DNA of 64,000 nucleotides from Mesobacillus jeotgali (GTDB taxonomy: Bacteria; Bacillota; Bacilli; Bacillales; Cytobacillaceae), in assembly GCF_014856545.2 (NCBI RefSeq), contig NZ_CP109811.1, positions 986,001 through 1,050,000 of the forward strand, given 5' to 3'. The notes beneath the pieces are model-generated. The model did no database searches. It saw nothing but the letters and a program-made list of their open reading frames with translations, and was not told the origin of the DNA. Below, one piece after another: positions 44,333 to 54,274 of this stretch. Made by a program: the position numbers and the translations under genes. How positions within the stretch are numbered: position 1 is the stretch's first letter; each line of letters opens with the position of its first letter.

Positions 44333-44358
44333 CCTGTTGATCGATTCAACAGGTTTTT
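44333..44358 (+). terminator. Terminator between ntdP and ygaD
   Basis: CCTGTTGA (44333-44340), loop, TCAACAGG (44346-44353), then five T. Confidence 0.88.
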
Positions 44359-44402
44359 GTTTCGTGTCTAGAGGGCAAGGCTCCATAAGGGGGAACTATA
44401 AA

Positions 44403-46151
44403 TTGGGCAGCATCCGCAGATACTTAAAATTCGTCAAACCATATAGGCTGCAAATCATTGGAACTATCCTAATCGGCATACTAAAATTTGCGATACCATT
44501 GTTGATTCCACTTTTAATAAAATTTGTCCTTGATGATGTCATTGGGAATGAAACAATGTCCAAGGATGAAAAAATAGACAAACTGCTTTGGGTAATGGGC
44601 ATCATGATCGTTATTTTTGTTGTGCTCAGGCCGCCTATTGAGTACTATCGTCAATATTTTGCCCAGTGGACAGCTAGTAAAATCCTTTATGACATAAGGG
44701 ACAGACTGTTTACCCATATGCAGAGGCTCAGCTACAAATATTACTCCAATACGAGAGCAGGAGAGGTCATCTCAAGGATGATCAATGATGTCGAGCAAAC
44801 CAAGACCTTCGTTGTTACTGGACTGATGAATCTGTGGCTTGATGTTGCTACGATTATGATAGCAGCTGCTATCATGTTTTCGATGGATGTCCAGCTTACA
44901 TTTGTTTCATTGATCCTGTTCCCTTTTTACGCTTTTTCGGTAAAATTCTTTTTCGGGAATCTTCGGAAGCTTACGAGGGAACGGTCTCAGGCACTCGCTG
45001 GGGTACAAAGCTATTTGCATGAAAGAGTAGCCGGGATCTCGGTCATCAAAAGCTTTGCGATTGAGGATTATGAGCAGACACAGTTTGACCAGCAGAATAA
45101 AAACTTTTTAACAAAAGCGCTTGAGCACACAAGATGGAATGCAAAAGCATTTGCGGTAGTCAATACGATTACTGATATAGCGCCACTGCTGGTAATTGGC
45201 TTTTCCGGTTACCAGGTCCTTCAAGAGAATCTCACCATAGGGGAAATGGCCGCTTTCATCGCGTATATCGACCGACTGTATAACCCTCTGCGCAGGCTTG
45301 TGAATTCGTCAACTACATTGACACAGGCGATCGCATCAATGGACCGGGTTTTTGAGTTCATGGATGAAAAATATGATATCAAGGATACTCCTGATGCCAT
45401 TGAACTGAAACAAGTGCATGGGGATATTTCTTTTAGAAATGTAAGCTTCTCTTATGAGGAAAACGGTGAGACGGTCCTCAAGAAATTGAATATAGAGGTT
45501 AATAAGGGAGAAACAATTGCCCTGGTCGGCATGAGCGGCGGCGGAAAATCCTCGTTTGTGAGCCTGATTCCAAGATTCTTTGATGTTACCGAGGGTGAGA
45601 TTCTGCTCGACGGGAAGGACATCCGTTCGTTCAAGGTCCGTTCCCTCCGCGATAAAATCGGCATGGTTGCGCAGGATAATATTTTATTCAGTGAATCCGT
45701 CAAATCGAATATCCTTTTAGGAAGGCCCGGAGCCAGTGACGAGGATGTGATTCAAGCGGCAAAAGCTGCAAATGCCCATGACTTTATTATGAGTCTGCCA
45801 GAAGGCTATGATACGAAAGTCGGGGAAAGGGGCGTCAAGCTTTCCGGAGGCCAAAAGCAGCGTGTCGCGATCGCGCGCGTGTTCCTGAAGAACCCGCCGA
45901 TCTTGATTCTGGATGAAGCAACATCAGCGCTTGACCTTGAGAGTGAACATCTTATTCAGGAAGCGATCGAGAAGCTGGCAAAAGACAGGACAACATTCGT
46001 GGTAGCCCACCGTTTATCCACGATTACCCATGCTGACAGGATTGTCCTGATCGAACACGGTGAAATCGTCGAGGACGGCAGCCATGATGAATTGATGGCA
46101 AAACAGGGCGGCTACCATAGACTATTCCAGGTCCAGCAGCTTGAAAGTTAA
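44403..46151 (+). CDS. ygaD: ABC exporter YgaD (fused membrane and ATPase domains)
   Basis: About 582 residues, starting at TTG 44403 ([20 protein letters not shown], the family's usual N terminus) with AAGGGGGAAC upstream. Six-helix membrane domain (about 12-300) and ATPase with canonical motifs: Walker [10 protein letters not shown], signature LSGGQKQR, Walker [14 protein letters not shown]-loop AHRLST. All catalytic residues are intact, so a homodimeric exporter with two active sites is expected, unlike the asymmetric pair at 28.4-32.0 kb. Probably a multidrug or lipid exporter. Located after ygaC as in B. subtilis. Confidence 0.93.
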   Translation: MGSIRRYLKFVKPYRLQIIGTILIGILKFAIPLLIPLLIKFVLDDVIGNETMSKDEKIDKLLWVMGIMIVIFVVLRPPIEYYRQYFAQWTASKILYDIRDRLFTHMQRLSYKYYSNTRAGEVISRMINDVEQTKTFVVTGLMNLWLDVATIMIAAAIMFSMDVQLTFVSLILFPFYAFSVKFFFGNLRKLTRERSQALAGVQSYLHERVAGISVIKSFAIEDYEQTQFDQQNKNFLTKALEHTRWNAKAFAVVNTITDIAPLLVIGFSGYQVLQENLTIGEMAAFIAYIDRLYNPLRRLVNSSTTLTQAIASMDRVFEFMDEKYDIKDTPDAIELKQVHGDISFRNVSFSYEENGETVLKKLNIEVNKGETIALVGMSGGGKSSFVSLIPRFFDVTEGEILLDGKDIRSFKVRSLRDKIGMVAQDNILFSESVKSNILLGRPGASDEDVIQAAKAANAHDFIMSLPEGYDTKVGERGVKLSGGQKQRVAIARVFLKNPPILILDEATSALDLESEHLIQEAIEKLAKDRTTFVVAHRLSTITHADRIVLIEHGEIVEDGSHDELMAKQGGYHRLFQVQQLES

Positions 46152-46161
46152 ATATATTGCA

Positions 46162-46190
46162 AAAAACCGAGGCATTTTGCTTCGGTTTTT
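46162..46190 (+). terminator. First terminator after ygaD
   Basis: AAAAACCGA and TCGGTTTTT arms with a 10-11-base loop, T-rich tail. Confidence 0.82.
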
Positions 46191-46211
46191 ATTTTGCCTA
46201 TTACAATACCT

Positions 46212-46240
46212 ATTCCCCGACATTGTTCGGGGGATTTTTT
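46212..46240 (+). terminator. Second terminator after ygaD
   Basis: TTCCCCGA and TCGGGGGA arms around a short loop, followed by six T. Between here and 46480 the sequence is AT-rich and shows nothing else. Confidence 0.8.
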
Positions 46241-46480
46241 ATTCTAAGAGAGATTCACTTGAAAAGATATTACTTTCACCGCATTTCTATAGTGTCATAA
46301 TTTATCAGCTTTTGACATACAAATAGTACCAATTGCCTAAAATAATTCTAAATTATTATTATATTTAAATAATTTAGAAAAATCAGTGGACTATCCTGGT
46401 CTTTTTAATATAAAATGTTTTACACAGACATAAGATTTTTATTCAGCAATAATATTTCGGTAATAGAAAGGAGTAGGAAA

Positions 46481-47494
46481 GTGGTACATGCTCCGGTTTT
46501 GGATGTTAAGAACTTAAAAACATCATTTATCACTAAAGATGGAGAGACTCCTGCAGTCGATGATGTCAGTTTTTCAGTTAACAAAGGAGAAATCCTTGGG
46601 ATAGTCGGAGAATCGGGCAGCGGGAAGAGCGTTACTTCATTATCAATCATGAAGCTGATTCCCCAGCCTCCGGGAAAAATTGCTGGAGGGGAAATTCTTC
46701 TGAATGGGGAAGACCTGGTTCACGCTTCCGAAAGGAGAATGCGGGAAATTCGCGGAAATGAGGTCGCGATGATTTTCCAGGAACCGATGACTTCGCTGAA
46801 TCCATTATTCACAATTGGTGAACAGCTCGTTGAGGCTTTGAAAATACATAAGAAGCTCGGCAAAAAGGCCGCCTATCAGCAGGCTGTAGAAATGCTTAAG
46901 CTCGTCGGGCTGCCAAGGGCAGAACAAATCATCAAAGAATATCCTCATCAGCTTTCAGGGGGAATGAGACAGAGGGTCATGATTGCAATGGCACTGAGCT
47001 GCCATCCGCGGGTGCTGATTGCTGATGAACCGACAACAGCACTCGATGTAACTATCCAGGCGCAAATCCTGGCTCTAATGAAGGACCTAAATGAAAAGCT
47101 AGATACAGCGATTATCATGATTACTCATGACCTTGGCGTTGTCGCCGAGGTTTGCCAGCGTGTCGTCGTCATGTATGCAGGTAAAATCGTCGAGGAAGGG
47201 CTTGTACAGGATATTTTTAAAAATCCTAAGCATCCTTATACTCTCGGCCTGCTTAAATCGATTCCGGATATCAGGGATAAACAGGAGCGGCTATACTCCA
47301 TTCCCGGAAACGTGCCGAAGCCAGGTTCTATTAAGGTGGGCTGCAGGTTTGCTGCAAGATGCGAATTTGCCATGGACAGATGCCTGAGCGAAGATCCTGA
47401 ACTCTATGAAACTGGCAGTCCAGGCCATACTGTTCGATGCCTGCTGCATGAGAAGGAGGGAGCAGCCGATGACCGAAGTACTGTTAAAAGTTGA
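46481..47494 (+). CDS. Oligopeptide/dipeptide ABC transporter ATPase (OppD/DppD type)
   Basis: About 337 residues. GVESGSGKS-type Walker A (GESGSGKSV), signature LSGGMRQR, Walker [12 protein letters not shown] and H-loop THDLGVV are intact. The C-terminal oligopeptide-transporter extension ([13 protein letters not shown], and the Cys cluster region [14 protein letters not shown]) identifies the peptide/nickel family, where it binds an iron-sulfur cluster or stabilises the dimer. GTG start at 46481 after AAAGGAGTAGGAAA; the upstream ATG lacks a ribosome site. First gene of the peptide-uptake operon; overlaps the next gene by 26 bases. Confidence 0.93.
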   Translation: MVHAPVLDVKNLKTSFITKDGETPAVDDVSFSVNKGEILGIVGESGSGKSVTSLSIMKLIPQPPGKIAGGEILLNGEDLVHASERRMREIRGNEVAMIFQEPMTSLNPLFTIGEQLVEALKIHKKLGKKAAYQQAVEMLKLVGLPRAEQIIKEYPHQLSGGMRQRVMIAMALSCHPRVLIADEPTTALDVTIQAQILALMKDLNEKLDTAIIMITHDLGVVAEVCQRVVVMYAGKIVEEGLVQDIFKNPKHPYTLGLLKSIPDIRDKQERLYSIPGNVPKPGSIKVGCRFAARCEFAMDRCLSEDPELYETGSPGHTVRCLLHEKEGAADDRSTVKS

Positions 47495-48437
47495 TGGATT
47501 AAAGAAGTATTTTCCGATTACCGGGGGTATCCTTGGCAAACAGACTGGAAGCGTCAAAGCAGTTGATGATATCAGCTTTTGGGTGAACAAAGGTGAAACG
47601 CTTGGTCTTGTTGGCGAGTCAGGCTGCGGCAAATCAACAACAGGAAGAATGCTGATGCGTCTGATTGACCCGACAGAAGGGCAGGTCGTTTTCGAGGGGA
47701 AAGATCTTGTCACCCTGTCAGACAACGAAATGCGCAAGGCGCGGAAGGATATGCAGATGGTCTTCCAGGATCCATTTGCATCACTGAATCCAAGGCATAC
47801 AGTTGAGAAAATCCTTGAGGAACCTTTGCTCGTCCATGGAATCGGTACTAAGAAGGAACGCAAACAGATGGTCAAGGAAATGCTTGAGGTAGTAGGCCTC
47901 AGCAGTTATCATGCCAAAAGGTATCCGCACCAGTTCAGCGGCGGACAGCGCCAGCGTATAGGGATTGCCCGCGCACTGATGACAAGGCCGAAGCTAATCA
48001 TAGCCGATGAACCTGTGTCGGCACTCGATGTTTCGATTCAATCACAGGTATTGAATTTACTGGAGGACCTGCAAAAGGAATTCCAGTTGACTTATATTTT
48101 CATAGCCCATGACCTTGGTGTAGTAAGGCATATTAGTGACAGGGTAGGAGTCATGTATTTAGGAAGACTCGTAGAAATCACCGAAGCTGATAAGTTGTAT
48201 GAAAAACCGCTTCATCCGTACACAAGAGCCCTGCTTTCAGCGGTGCCGATCCCGGATCCTGATATAAAAAGGGATCAGGAGCTGCTGACAGGGGATATTC
48301 CAAGCCCGGCGAATCCGCCTCAGGGTTGTGCTTTCCATACAAGATGCAAGGAATGCATGGAAATCTGCAAGACTGATAGACCTGTATTGAAGGAAATTGA
48401 ACCTGGTCATTTTGCTGCCTGCCATCTTTATTCCTGA
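47469..48437 (+). CDS. Oligopeptide/dipeptide ABC transporter ATPase (OppF/DppF type)
   Basis: About 322 residues. Walker A GESGCGKST, signature FSGGQRQR, Walker B IADEPVSALD, H-loop AHDLGVV. The N-terminal LKKYFPITGG and the C-terminal oligopeptide extension (HPYTRALLSAVPIPDPD; FHTRCKECMEIC) are OppF-like. Start at ATG 47469 with AAGGAGGGAGCAGCCG upstream, inside the end of the preceding gene, so translation is coupled. It pairs with the first ATPase to power import. Confidence 0.93.
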   Translation: MTEVLLKVDGLKKYFPITGGILGKQTGSVKAVDDISFWVNKGETLGLVGESGCGKSTTGRMLMRLIDPTEGQVVFEGKDLVTLSDNEMRKARKDMQMVFQDPFASLNPRHTVEKILEEPLLVHGIGTKKERKQMVKEMLEVVGLSSYHAKRYPHQFSGGQRQRIGIARALMTRPKLIIADEPVSALDVSIQSQVLNLLEDLQKEFQLTYIFIAHDLGVVRHISDRVGVMYLGRLVEITEADKLYEKPLHPYTRALLSAVPIPDPDIKRDQELLTGDIPSPANPPQGCAFHTRCKECMEICKTDRPVLKEIEPGHFAACHLYS

Positions 48438-48580
48438 TTAGTCTGGAATTAAAGTTTATTCCAGGAAATCTGGTACTGAATTTCATTCTTGTCCGGAATG
48501 TCTGCAGGGAAAACAGCATAGATGATAGATATTATGGACTGGATATATAAAACCGGTCCAAAAAAACAAGGGGGAAGATT

Positions 48581-50179
48581 ATGAAAAGGCGTTTTGGATT
48601 AATGTTTTTTGCTTTTATCCTTATCCTTAGCTTAGGGCTTGCCGGCTGTAATAATGAATCCGGCAAGAAAACTGGCGGGGATTCTGGTTCTGATGGTGGA
48701 TCATCATCCGGAGGAACTCTTGTATTTGGCCGCGGCGGTGATTCAACATCGCTTGATCCAGCTGTGACAACTGAAGGTGAAGCTTTCAAGGTAACAAAGA
48801 ACATCTATGAAACTCTCATCGAGTTCGGTGAGCAGGATACAGAAATCCACCCAGGTCTTGCAGAAAGCTGGGAAGAGTCTGAAGATGGTTTAAAGCATAC
48901 ACTTAAACTTCGTAAAGGTGTCAAATTCCATGACGGTACTGACTTCAACGCTGAAGCTGTAGTCTTCAACTTCGAGCGCTGGATGGCCGGCAATAAAGAA
49001 CAATTCTACTACTATAACTCACAATTTGGTGACGTAATCAAGGAAGTTAAGGCAGTGGATGAGCATACAGTTGAATTCACATTGAACCGTATTCTTGCTC
49101 CATTCTATAAAAACCTTGCAATGTCTCCATTCGGGATTGCAAGCCCTGCTGCAATCGAGAAGCATGGTGAAAAGTTCATTGAAAATCCAGTAGGTACTGG
49201 ACCGTTCAAGTTCAAAGAGTGGAAACGAAATGACAGAGTAACATTGGTGAAAAACGAAGATTACTGGCAGGAAGGACTTCCAAAGCTTGATGAAGTCATC
49301 TTCCGCGCAATCCCTGAAAATTCAGCTCGTCTGAATGCCCTTAACACAGGTGAAGTCGACATTATTGACGGCGTAAACTTCAGTGATGTTGAATCAATCG
49401 AAAACAATTCTGATCTTCAGGTTTTCTATCGTCCTTCTTTGAACGTAGCTTACCTGGGATTGAACAACGAACGTGGACCACTTAAGGATAAGAAGGTTCG
49501 CCAGGCATTGAACCATGCGGTTAATAAGCAAGCATTGATCGATGCTTTCTTCGCTGGAGCAGCAGAGCCTGCAAAGAACCCGATGCCGAAATCGGTAGCT
49601 GGTTATAACGATGATGTGGAACCGTATGATTACAACCCGGAGAAAGCAAAGGAGCTTTTAAAGGAAGCTGGATATGAAGATGGATTCGAAATTGAACTAT
49701 GGGCAATGCCAGTTCCAAGACCATATATGCCAGATGGAAAGAAAGTGGCTGAAGCGATCCAGAAAGATTTCGCTGAAGTAGGCGTAAAAGCAAAGATCGT
49801 TTCTTATGAGTGGGCAACATATCTTGAAAAAGCTCGTACAGGTGAAGCAGATACATTCCTGCTTGGCTGGACTGGTGACAATGGTGACGCTGATAACTTC
49901 TTGTATGTCCTTTTAGATCAGGACAATATCGACAGCAACAACTACGCACGCTATGCTAGCCAGGAAGTACATGATTTGTTCATCAAGGCTCAGTCTACAA
50001 ACGACCAGGCTGAGCGCGAAAAACTTTATAAAGAAGCTCAATTGTTAATTAAAGAAGATGCTCCATGGATTCCGCTTGTCCACTCTGAGCCTGCGCTTGC
50101 GGGAAGAGCTGACGTCACAGGATTCAAGGCGCATCCAACAGGATCCGATAACCTGGCAAATGTTGAATTCAAAAAATAA
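48581..50179 (+). CDS. Peptide-binding lipoprotein (family 5 solute-binding protein)
   Basis: A 532-residue extracellular lipoprotein. Signal peptide with lipobox LAGC (Cys near residue 23), then a Gly/Ser-rich linker (KKTGGDSGSDGGSSSGG) and the family 5 domain: TSLDPAVTTEGEAF, ETLIEFG, LKLRKGVKFHDGTDFNAEAVVF, VGTGPFKFKEW and LNNERGPLKDKKVRQALNHAV are typical of DppE/AppA-like dipeptide or peptide binders. Ribosome site AAGGGGGAAG. Directly follows the two ATPase genes and is followed by a terminator that separates it from the permease genes. Confidence 0.93.
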   Translation: MKRRFGLMFFAFILILSLGLAGCNNESGKKTGGDSGSDGGSSSGGTLVFGRGGDSTSLDPAVTTEGEAFKVTKNIYETLIEFGEQDTEIHPGLAESWEESEDGLKHTLKLRKGVKFHDGTDFNAEAVVFNFERWMAGNKEQFYYYNSQFGDVIKEVKAVDEHTVEFTLNRILAPFYKNLAMSPFGIASPAAIEKHGEKFIENPVGTGPFKFKEWKRNDRVTLVKNEDYWQEGLPKLDEVIFRAIPENSARLNALNTGEVDIIDGVNFSDVESIENNSDLQVFYRPSLNVAYLGLNNERGPLKDKKVRQALNHAVNKQALIDAFFAGAAEPAKNPMPKSVAGYNDDVEPYDYNPEKAKELLKEAGYEDGFEIELWAMPVPRPYMPDGKKVAEAIQKDFAEVGVKAKIVSYEWATYLEKARTGEADTFLLGWTGDNGDADNFLYVLLDQDNIDSNNYARYASQEVHDLFIKAQSTNDQAEREKLYKEAQLLIKEDAPWIPLVHSEPALAGRADVTGFKAHPTGSDNLANVEFKK

Positions 50180-50189
50180 TGCATCTGGG

Positions 50190-50220
50190 AAAGGGAGAAC
50201 ATGTGCATTCTCCCTTTTCT
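50190..50220 (+). terminator. Intra-operon terminator after the binding-protein gene
   Basis: AAAGGGAGAA (50190-50199) pairs with TTCTCCCTTT (50208-50217) followed by T. Partial read-through could set a high ratio of binding protein to permease. Confidence 0.85.
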
Positions 50221-50253
50221 TTTGAAAAAAATGAAATTAATCAATTTGAATAA

Positions 50254-50617
50254 TGTCTAGCTCCAGCGCCTAGCCAGTTTTCATCTTTGACAGTGCAACC
50301 TCGAGTATATTGCAAGAAGCGTAAGCTTGAGCAGTTCGAGTCGCTTGTCTAGCTGCGGCTCCTAACTTCTCGAGCCGCTTGTCTAGTTCGCCTCCTAGAA
50401 ACTCCGAAACTCCAACTCCGCCCGCAGAAGCGAAAAGCGCTTCTTTGTCGGAGTCTCCAGTTTCTGCGTTTCTGGACAGTCGGCTATACATTTTGGATTC
50501 GGTCCTGCCAATGAATTCAAAGAACGACTTCACTGTCAGGCCCTCAAGCACTTGTCAGAGTTGGGCAGTCGGCTCCGCTTTTCGATGTCGGGGCTGACGA
50601 AGGCGCTTATGCTTTTC
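50254..50617. repeat. Dispersed repeat element inside the peptide-transporter operon
   Basis: About 364 bases starting TGTCTAGCTCCAGCGCCTAG and ending GGGGCTGACGAAGGCGCTTA followed by TGCTTTTC. These ends match, in my recollection, a GC-rich intergenic repeat common in Bacillaceae. An internal partial duplication is seen (CGAGTCGCTTGTCTAG and CGAGCCGCTTGTCTAG). No coding frame is credible. It separates the lipoprotein gene from the first permease gene. Confidence 0.75.
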
Positions 50618-50638
50618 ATCAAGAAAAGAGGTGGGAAG

Positions 50639-51643
50639 GTGTTTGCTTATTCTGTCAGAAGAATATTTTCACTAATTCCTGTTTTGTTAGGACTATCACT
50701 TATTGTATTTTTTATGATCCGAGCAATCCCTGGCGATCCCGCCCAAGTCATACTCGGGCAACTGGCGACTAAAGAAGCGATTGCGGATTTGACTAGAGAG
50801 CTTGGACTCGACCAGCCGTGGTACGTACAATATTTTAATTATCTTGGCGGACTATTGACCGGAGATTTAGGACAATCATTAAGAACGAAGTCGGAAATCA
50901 GTACTGAAATCTGGCCGTATCTTGCAGCCACGATGGAATTATCTTTTGTAGCGATGTTAATTGCCATTGTTATTGGTGTAAATGCGGGAATCGTCAGTGC
51001 TTGGTTCCAGAATTCTTGGTTCGATTATGGAGCGATGATACTCGCTCTTATCGGCGTATCTATGCCAATTTTCTGGCTTGGTTTGATGGAACAGTGGTTG
51101 TTCGCCATCAATCTGGATATACTGCCGACCTCCGGGCGCGAAGAAGTGAGGAACCCAGTCGATACCATTACGAATTTTTACCTTATTGATACATTGATCC
51201 AGGGAAGGACAGACCAGTTTGTCGAAGTCTTGAAGCACCTTGTGCTGCCGGCAATGGCACTGGCAACAATTCCGATGGCTATCATCGCAAGGATCACTCG
51301 TTCTACAATGCTTGAGGTCATGAGGTCAGATTTTATCAGGACTGCAAGGGCGAAGGGTTTAAGCATGTTCTGGGTTGTTTACAAACACTCCCTCAAAAAT
51401 GCGATCATTCCTGTATTGACTATCATTGGCTTGCAGACAGGCCTTCTGCTTGGAGGGGCGATTCTGACAGAAACCATCTTTAGCTGGCCGGGAATTGGAC
51501 GTTATATTTACGAGGCGATCAATTACCGTGATTATCCGGTAATCCAATCTGGAATCCTGATTATTGCTTTGATTTTTGTAATGATCAACCTAGTAGTTGA
51601 CCTATTGTACGCAGCAATTGATCCGCGGATCAAATACCGTTGA
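50639..51643 (+). CDS. Peptide ABC transporter permease (DppB/AppB type)
   Basis: About 334 residues, six membrane helices. The N-terminal YSVRRIFSLIPVLLGLSLIVFF, AIPGDPAQVILG and the coupling motif DFIRTARAKGLS (the EAA loop) identify a DppB/OppB-type permease, as do ILTETIFSWPGIGRYIYEA and the C-terminal DLLYAAIDPRIKYR. I chose the GTG at 50639 (MFAYSVRR) because GAGGTGGGAAG precedes it; earlier in-frame codons lie inside the repeat element. It overlaps no gene and is translated 18 bases before the next start. Confidence 0.9.
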   Translation: MFAYSVRRIFSLIPVLLGLSLIVFFMIRAIPGDPAQVILGQLATKEAIADLTRELGLDQPWYVQYFNYLGGLLTGDLGQSLRTKSEISTEIWPYLAATMELSFVAMLIAIVIGVNAGIVSAWFQNSWFDYGAMILALIGVSMPIFWLGLMEQWLFAINLDILPTSGREEVRNPVDTITNFYLIDTLIQGRTDQFVEVLKHLVLPAMALATIPMAIIARITRSTMLEVMRSDFIRTARAKGLSMFWVVYKHSLKNAIIPVLTIIGLQTGLLLGGAILTETIFSWPGIGRYIYEAINYRDYPVIQSGILIIALIFVMINLVVDLLYAAIDPRIKYR

Positions 51644-51660
51644 TGGAAGGGGAGAGACAG

Positions 51661-52560
51661 ATGGAGATATCAACTCAAAAACAAATGCAGCCGCCAACCG
51701 TGCAGGTAGAGGAAAAAGTGGCGTCTCCCTGGGCAGAAGCATGGTATAGCTTCAAAAAAAATAAATTAGCTTTAGTAGGGACAGTAATCGTTTTGTTTTT
51801 TATTTTACTAGCGATCTTTGCTCCTTTAATAGCACCAGAAGGAATTAACGAGCAAAAAATGGAGGTCCGTCTCCAGGCGCCTTCGGCAGACCACTGGTTC
51901 GGGACGGATGACTTTGGACGCGATATTCTTTCCAGAGTCATTTATGGTGCGCGAATTTCTTTATGGGTAGGAACCTTCGCGGTAATGGGATCAATCATCG
52001 TGGGTTGCCTGCTCGGAATCCTTGCCGGTTATTATGGCAGATGGGTCGATACGATTATCTCAAGAATCTTTGATATTATGCTGGCATTCCCTAGTATCTT
52101 GTTGGCAATTGCGATTGTAGCGGTCCTCGGGCCATTGCTGCGGAATGCGCTGATTGCGATTGCGATCATTAATATACCAAACTTCGGAAGGCTGATCCGT
52201 TCAAGGGTACTCAGTGTTAAAGAAGAGGAATATATTATGGCCGCCAAGGCGATTGGGATGAAGGATAGAAGAATTCTGTTCCAGCATATACTTCCGAACA
52301 GTATGGCGCCAATCATCGTCCAGGGCACGCTGGCGATTGCTACGGCAATCATTGAGGCAGCTGCGCTGGGATTCCTCGGATTGGGTGCGGACGCGCCAAA
52401 TCCAGAATGGGGGAAGATGCTGGCAGATGCGAAAGACTATATGATCCAGGCTCCATGGACCATGATTTTCCCTGGTCTGGCAATCATGTTAACCGTACTC
52501 GGATTCAACCTGATGGGCGATGGTCTCAGGGATGCATTGGATCCTAGAATGAAGAGTTAG
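51661..52560 (+). CDS. Peptide ABC transporter permease (DppC/AppC type)
   Basis: About 299 residues. WYSFKKNKLALVGTVIVLFF (first helix), HWFGTDDFGRDILSRVIYGAR (the DppC hallmark), the EAA loop YIMAAKAIGMKDRRILFQHI, and FPGLAIMLTVLGFNLMGDGLRDALDPR at the C terminus are all present. Start at ATG 51661 after GGAAGGGGAG; an in-frame TTG at 51640 lacks that spacing. Last gene of the peptide-uptake operon, with a terminator that serves ygaE from the other side. Confidence 0.93.
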   Translation: MEISTQKQMQPPTVQVEEKVASPWAEAWYSFKKNKLALVGTVIVLFFILLAIFAPLIAPEGINEQKMEVRLQAPSADHWFGTDDFGRDILSRVIYGARISLWVGTFAVMGSIIVGCLLGILAGYYGRWVDTIISRIFDIMLAFPSILLAIAIVAVLGPLLRNALIAIAIINIPNFGRLIRSRVLSVKEEEYIMAAKAIGMKDRRILFQHILPNSMAPIIVQGTLAIATAIIEAAALGFLGLGADAPNPEWGKMLADAKDYMIQAPWTMIFPGLAIMLTVLGFNLMGDGLRDALDPRMKS

Positions 52561-52580
52561 TGCCATTATATGCAACAGGA

Positions 52581-52608
52581 AAAAGCAGCTGATAAACCAG
52601 CTGCTTTT
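52581..52608. terminator. Bidirectional terminator
   Basis: AAAAGCAGCTG (52581-52591) and CAGCTGCTTTT (52598-52608) with a six-base loop; it overlaps the stop codon of the leftward gene. Confidence 0.9.
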
Positions 52609-53689
52609 AAATTTCTGTATTTTGATCCATCGTTACATTGCTATCTTCTTTATGGTAGGACTGGAAGCTGGTGACGAGCGTATCCAGATGCTCAACCTGT
52701 TCGCCGTATTCCATGATGATCGACACGAGCTGCATGACATGATAAAGCATCTGGCTGTTACTTTGGGCCAGTTCACTTCGCTGAGCTAAAAATAATTCAA
52801 AAAGCTGCTCCTTGTTCAGGCATACGTCACCCTCAATATAGGAAGCTTCAGGTCTTACTTTGCCGACATACTTAAGCATCACCTGCTCATGGTGGTTGAT
52901 CAGGCAATCCAGCTGATGCTGGATGACTTCCTGGAATTCAACTGGTAGCTGGTTGAATTCATTTTCATAGCGGTGAAGCCTTTTTAGCGTTTCAAGCGAT
53001 TTTTTAACAGTGGTGATCATCTGTCTGTAAATAACAAGCTTGCGTGATTTAGCAAGAGGGTTATTTTTAAAATAATCACGTTCTTCCTTATACATCATAT
53101 ACAGCTGATCCAGCTTGATGATTCCCTCTCGGAGCTTTTCAATATCTGCCTTCAAAAGCTGATGCTCAGAGGCGTGACGAGTGCTCAGCCTGATCCATTT
53201 CGTAATTTCCTCTGATAAAATAGAACTCTTGTAATACAGCTTATTTTCATACTTTGGCGGCAGGAACACGAGGTTCACAATGAATGCCGATACAACCCCA
53301 AGCATAATGGTCGAGAACCGGATCAATGCGAACTGGATGAAATCATCACCGGGTGTCTCCATAATCGCTATCAATGTAACAAGGGAAAGCGAGATTGTAT
53401 TTTCCAGTCTCAGCTTAAGGTTTAAAGTGATCACGAGTACCGCGGCAAGGCCGATAATGAAAATACTGTTGCCAAATGCCATTACGAATAACACGGCGGT
53501 AGCGGCCCCGATCAGATTGCCCTGGATATGTTCAATAATCGATTGATAAGAGCGGTATACAGTTGGCTGCAGGGCAAAAATTGCTGCAATTCCGGCAAAC
53601 ACCGGAGATGGAAGATCGAAAATATGCGATAAAAATAATGCAAGTGTGATGGCAATTCCCGTTTTCAGTATGCGGGCACCAAGTTTCAT
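52607..53689 (-). CDS. ygaE: FUSC-family (aromatic acid exporter-like) membrane protein
   Basis: About 360 residues. Four to five N-terminal membrane helices (about 1-140) including GIAAIFALQPTVYRSYQ and GNLIGAATAVLFVMAFGNSIF, then a long soluble helical domain (about 165-360). This is the one-lobe FUSC/DUF939 layout, related to aromatic-acid exporters and YgaE in B. subtilis. Whether it exports anything is unproven. Start at 53689 (MKLGARILKTGI) by similarity to the family; the AAAGGA site is somewhat distant. The first 28 codons of the upstream frame are not needed. Confidence 0.78.
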   Translation of the reverse strand: MKLGARILKTGIAITLALFLSHIFDLPSPVFAGIAAIFALQPTVYRSYQSIIEHIQGNLIGAATAVLFVMAFGNSIFIIGLAAVLVITLNLKLRLENTISLSLVTLIAIMETPGDDFIQFALIRFSTIMLGVVSAFIVNLVFLPPKYENKLYYKSSILSEEITKWIRLSTRHASEHQLLKADIEKLREGIIKLDQLYMMYKEERDYFKNNPLAKSRKLVIYRQMITTVKKSLETLKRLHRYENEFNQLPVEFQEVIQHQLDCLINHHEQVMLKYVGKVRPEASYIEGDVCLNKEQLFELFLAQRSELAQSNSQMLYHVMQLVSIIMEYGEQVEHLDTLVTSFQSYHKEDSNVTMDQNTEI

Positions 53690-53973
53690 GGGAAGTGGAT
53701 TCCTTTCATTCAGAGACAAAAAAATCTCATTCATTAATTTATACTTTAAACCATTTTGTTCAAAACTAAACAATTATGTACTATACAATGGATTACCAAG
53801 AAGTTCAAGCGACAATTTTACGAAAAATAAGCCTGTTTTTAATGTAAGTGGTTACAAGTCTATCAGAGTGAGGTCCACTTATCCCGTAATTATTGAAGGA
53901 TATTCTTGAACAAGGGAATATATTCGTTTATGTGCGCTTTTTCAAGAGTAGCCTTCTATTATTCTAAAAAGAA

Positions 53974-54220
53974 GGCTCTGTTAAATTCGGCTGTTGATTT
54001 TTGCTCCAGTCGCTTCGCTTTCCGCGGGCAGTCCGGTAGCCTCCTCGGCGCTTTCAGCGCCTGCGGGGTCTCCCGAGACTCACTAATCCCGCAGGACATT
54101 GATTGTGCTTCCTCGACCCGCCCACGCACGATGGAAATGCGTTAGCATTTTCGGAGGAGTCTACGCGACTTCCACTACAATCAACAGGGCTTTAAAACAT
54201 CATTGGGCTTTAACAGAGCC
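53974..54220. mobile_element. MITE-like element with perfect 12-bp terminal inverted repeats
   Basis: A 247-bp element bounded by GGCTCTGTTAAA (53974-53985) and TTTAACAGAGCC (54209-54220), an exact inverted pair, with an inner pair CTGTTGATT (53991-53999) and AATCAACAG (54179-54187). The interior is GC-rich with CGCTTTCCGCGGGC and CGGCGCTTTCAGCGCC palindromes and no open frame of note. Flanks are AAAAAG-rich on both sides, a possible target duplication. The interior style matches a repeat that I recall from many Bacillaceae genomes. Confidence 0.8.
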
Positions 54221-54224
54221 AAAA

Positions 54225-54260
54225 AGTAAAATAAATGGCCCCGTTTTAGTAACGGGGCCA
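54225..54260 (-). terminator. Terminator of the glutamate-synthase-like gene
   Basis: TGGCCCCGTT (54236-54245), loop TTAGT, AACGGGGCCA (54251-54260). Leftward it is followed by a T-rich stretch. Confidence 0.88.
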
Positions 54261-54274
54261 CTATCATTTTCCCA

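Noticed and set aside
50270..50551. 93-codon frame in the dispersed repeat
   Set aside because: It lies wholly inside the repeat element and has no ribosome site. Long open frames are expected in such GC-rich repeats.
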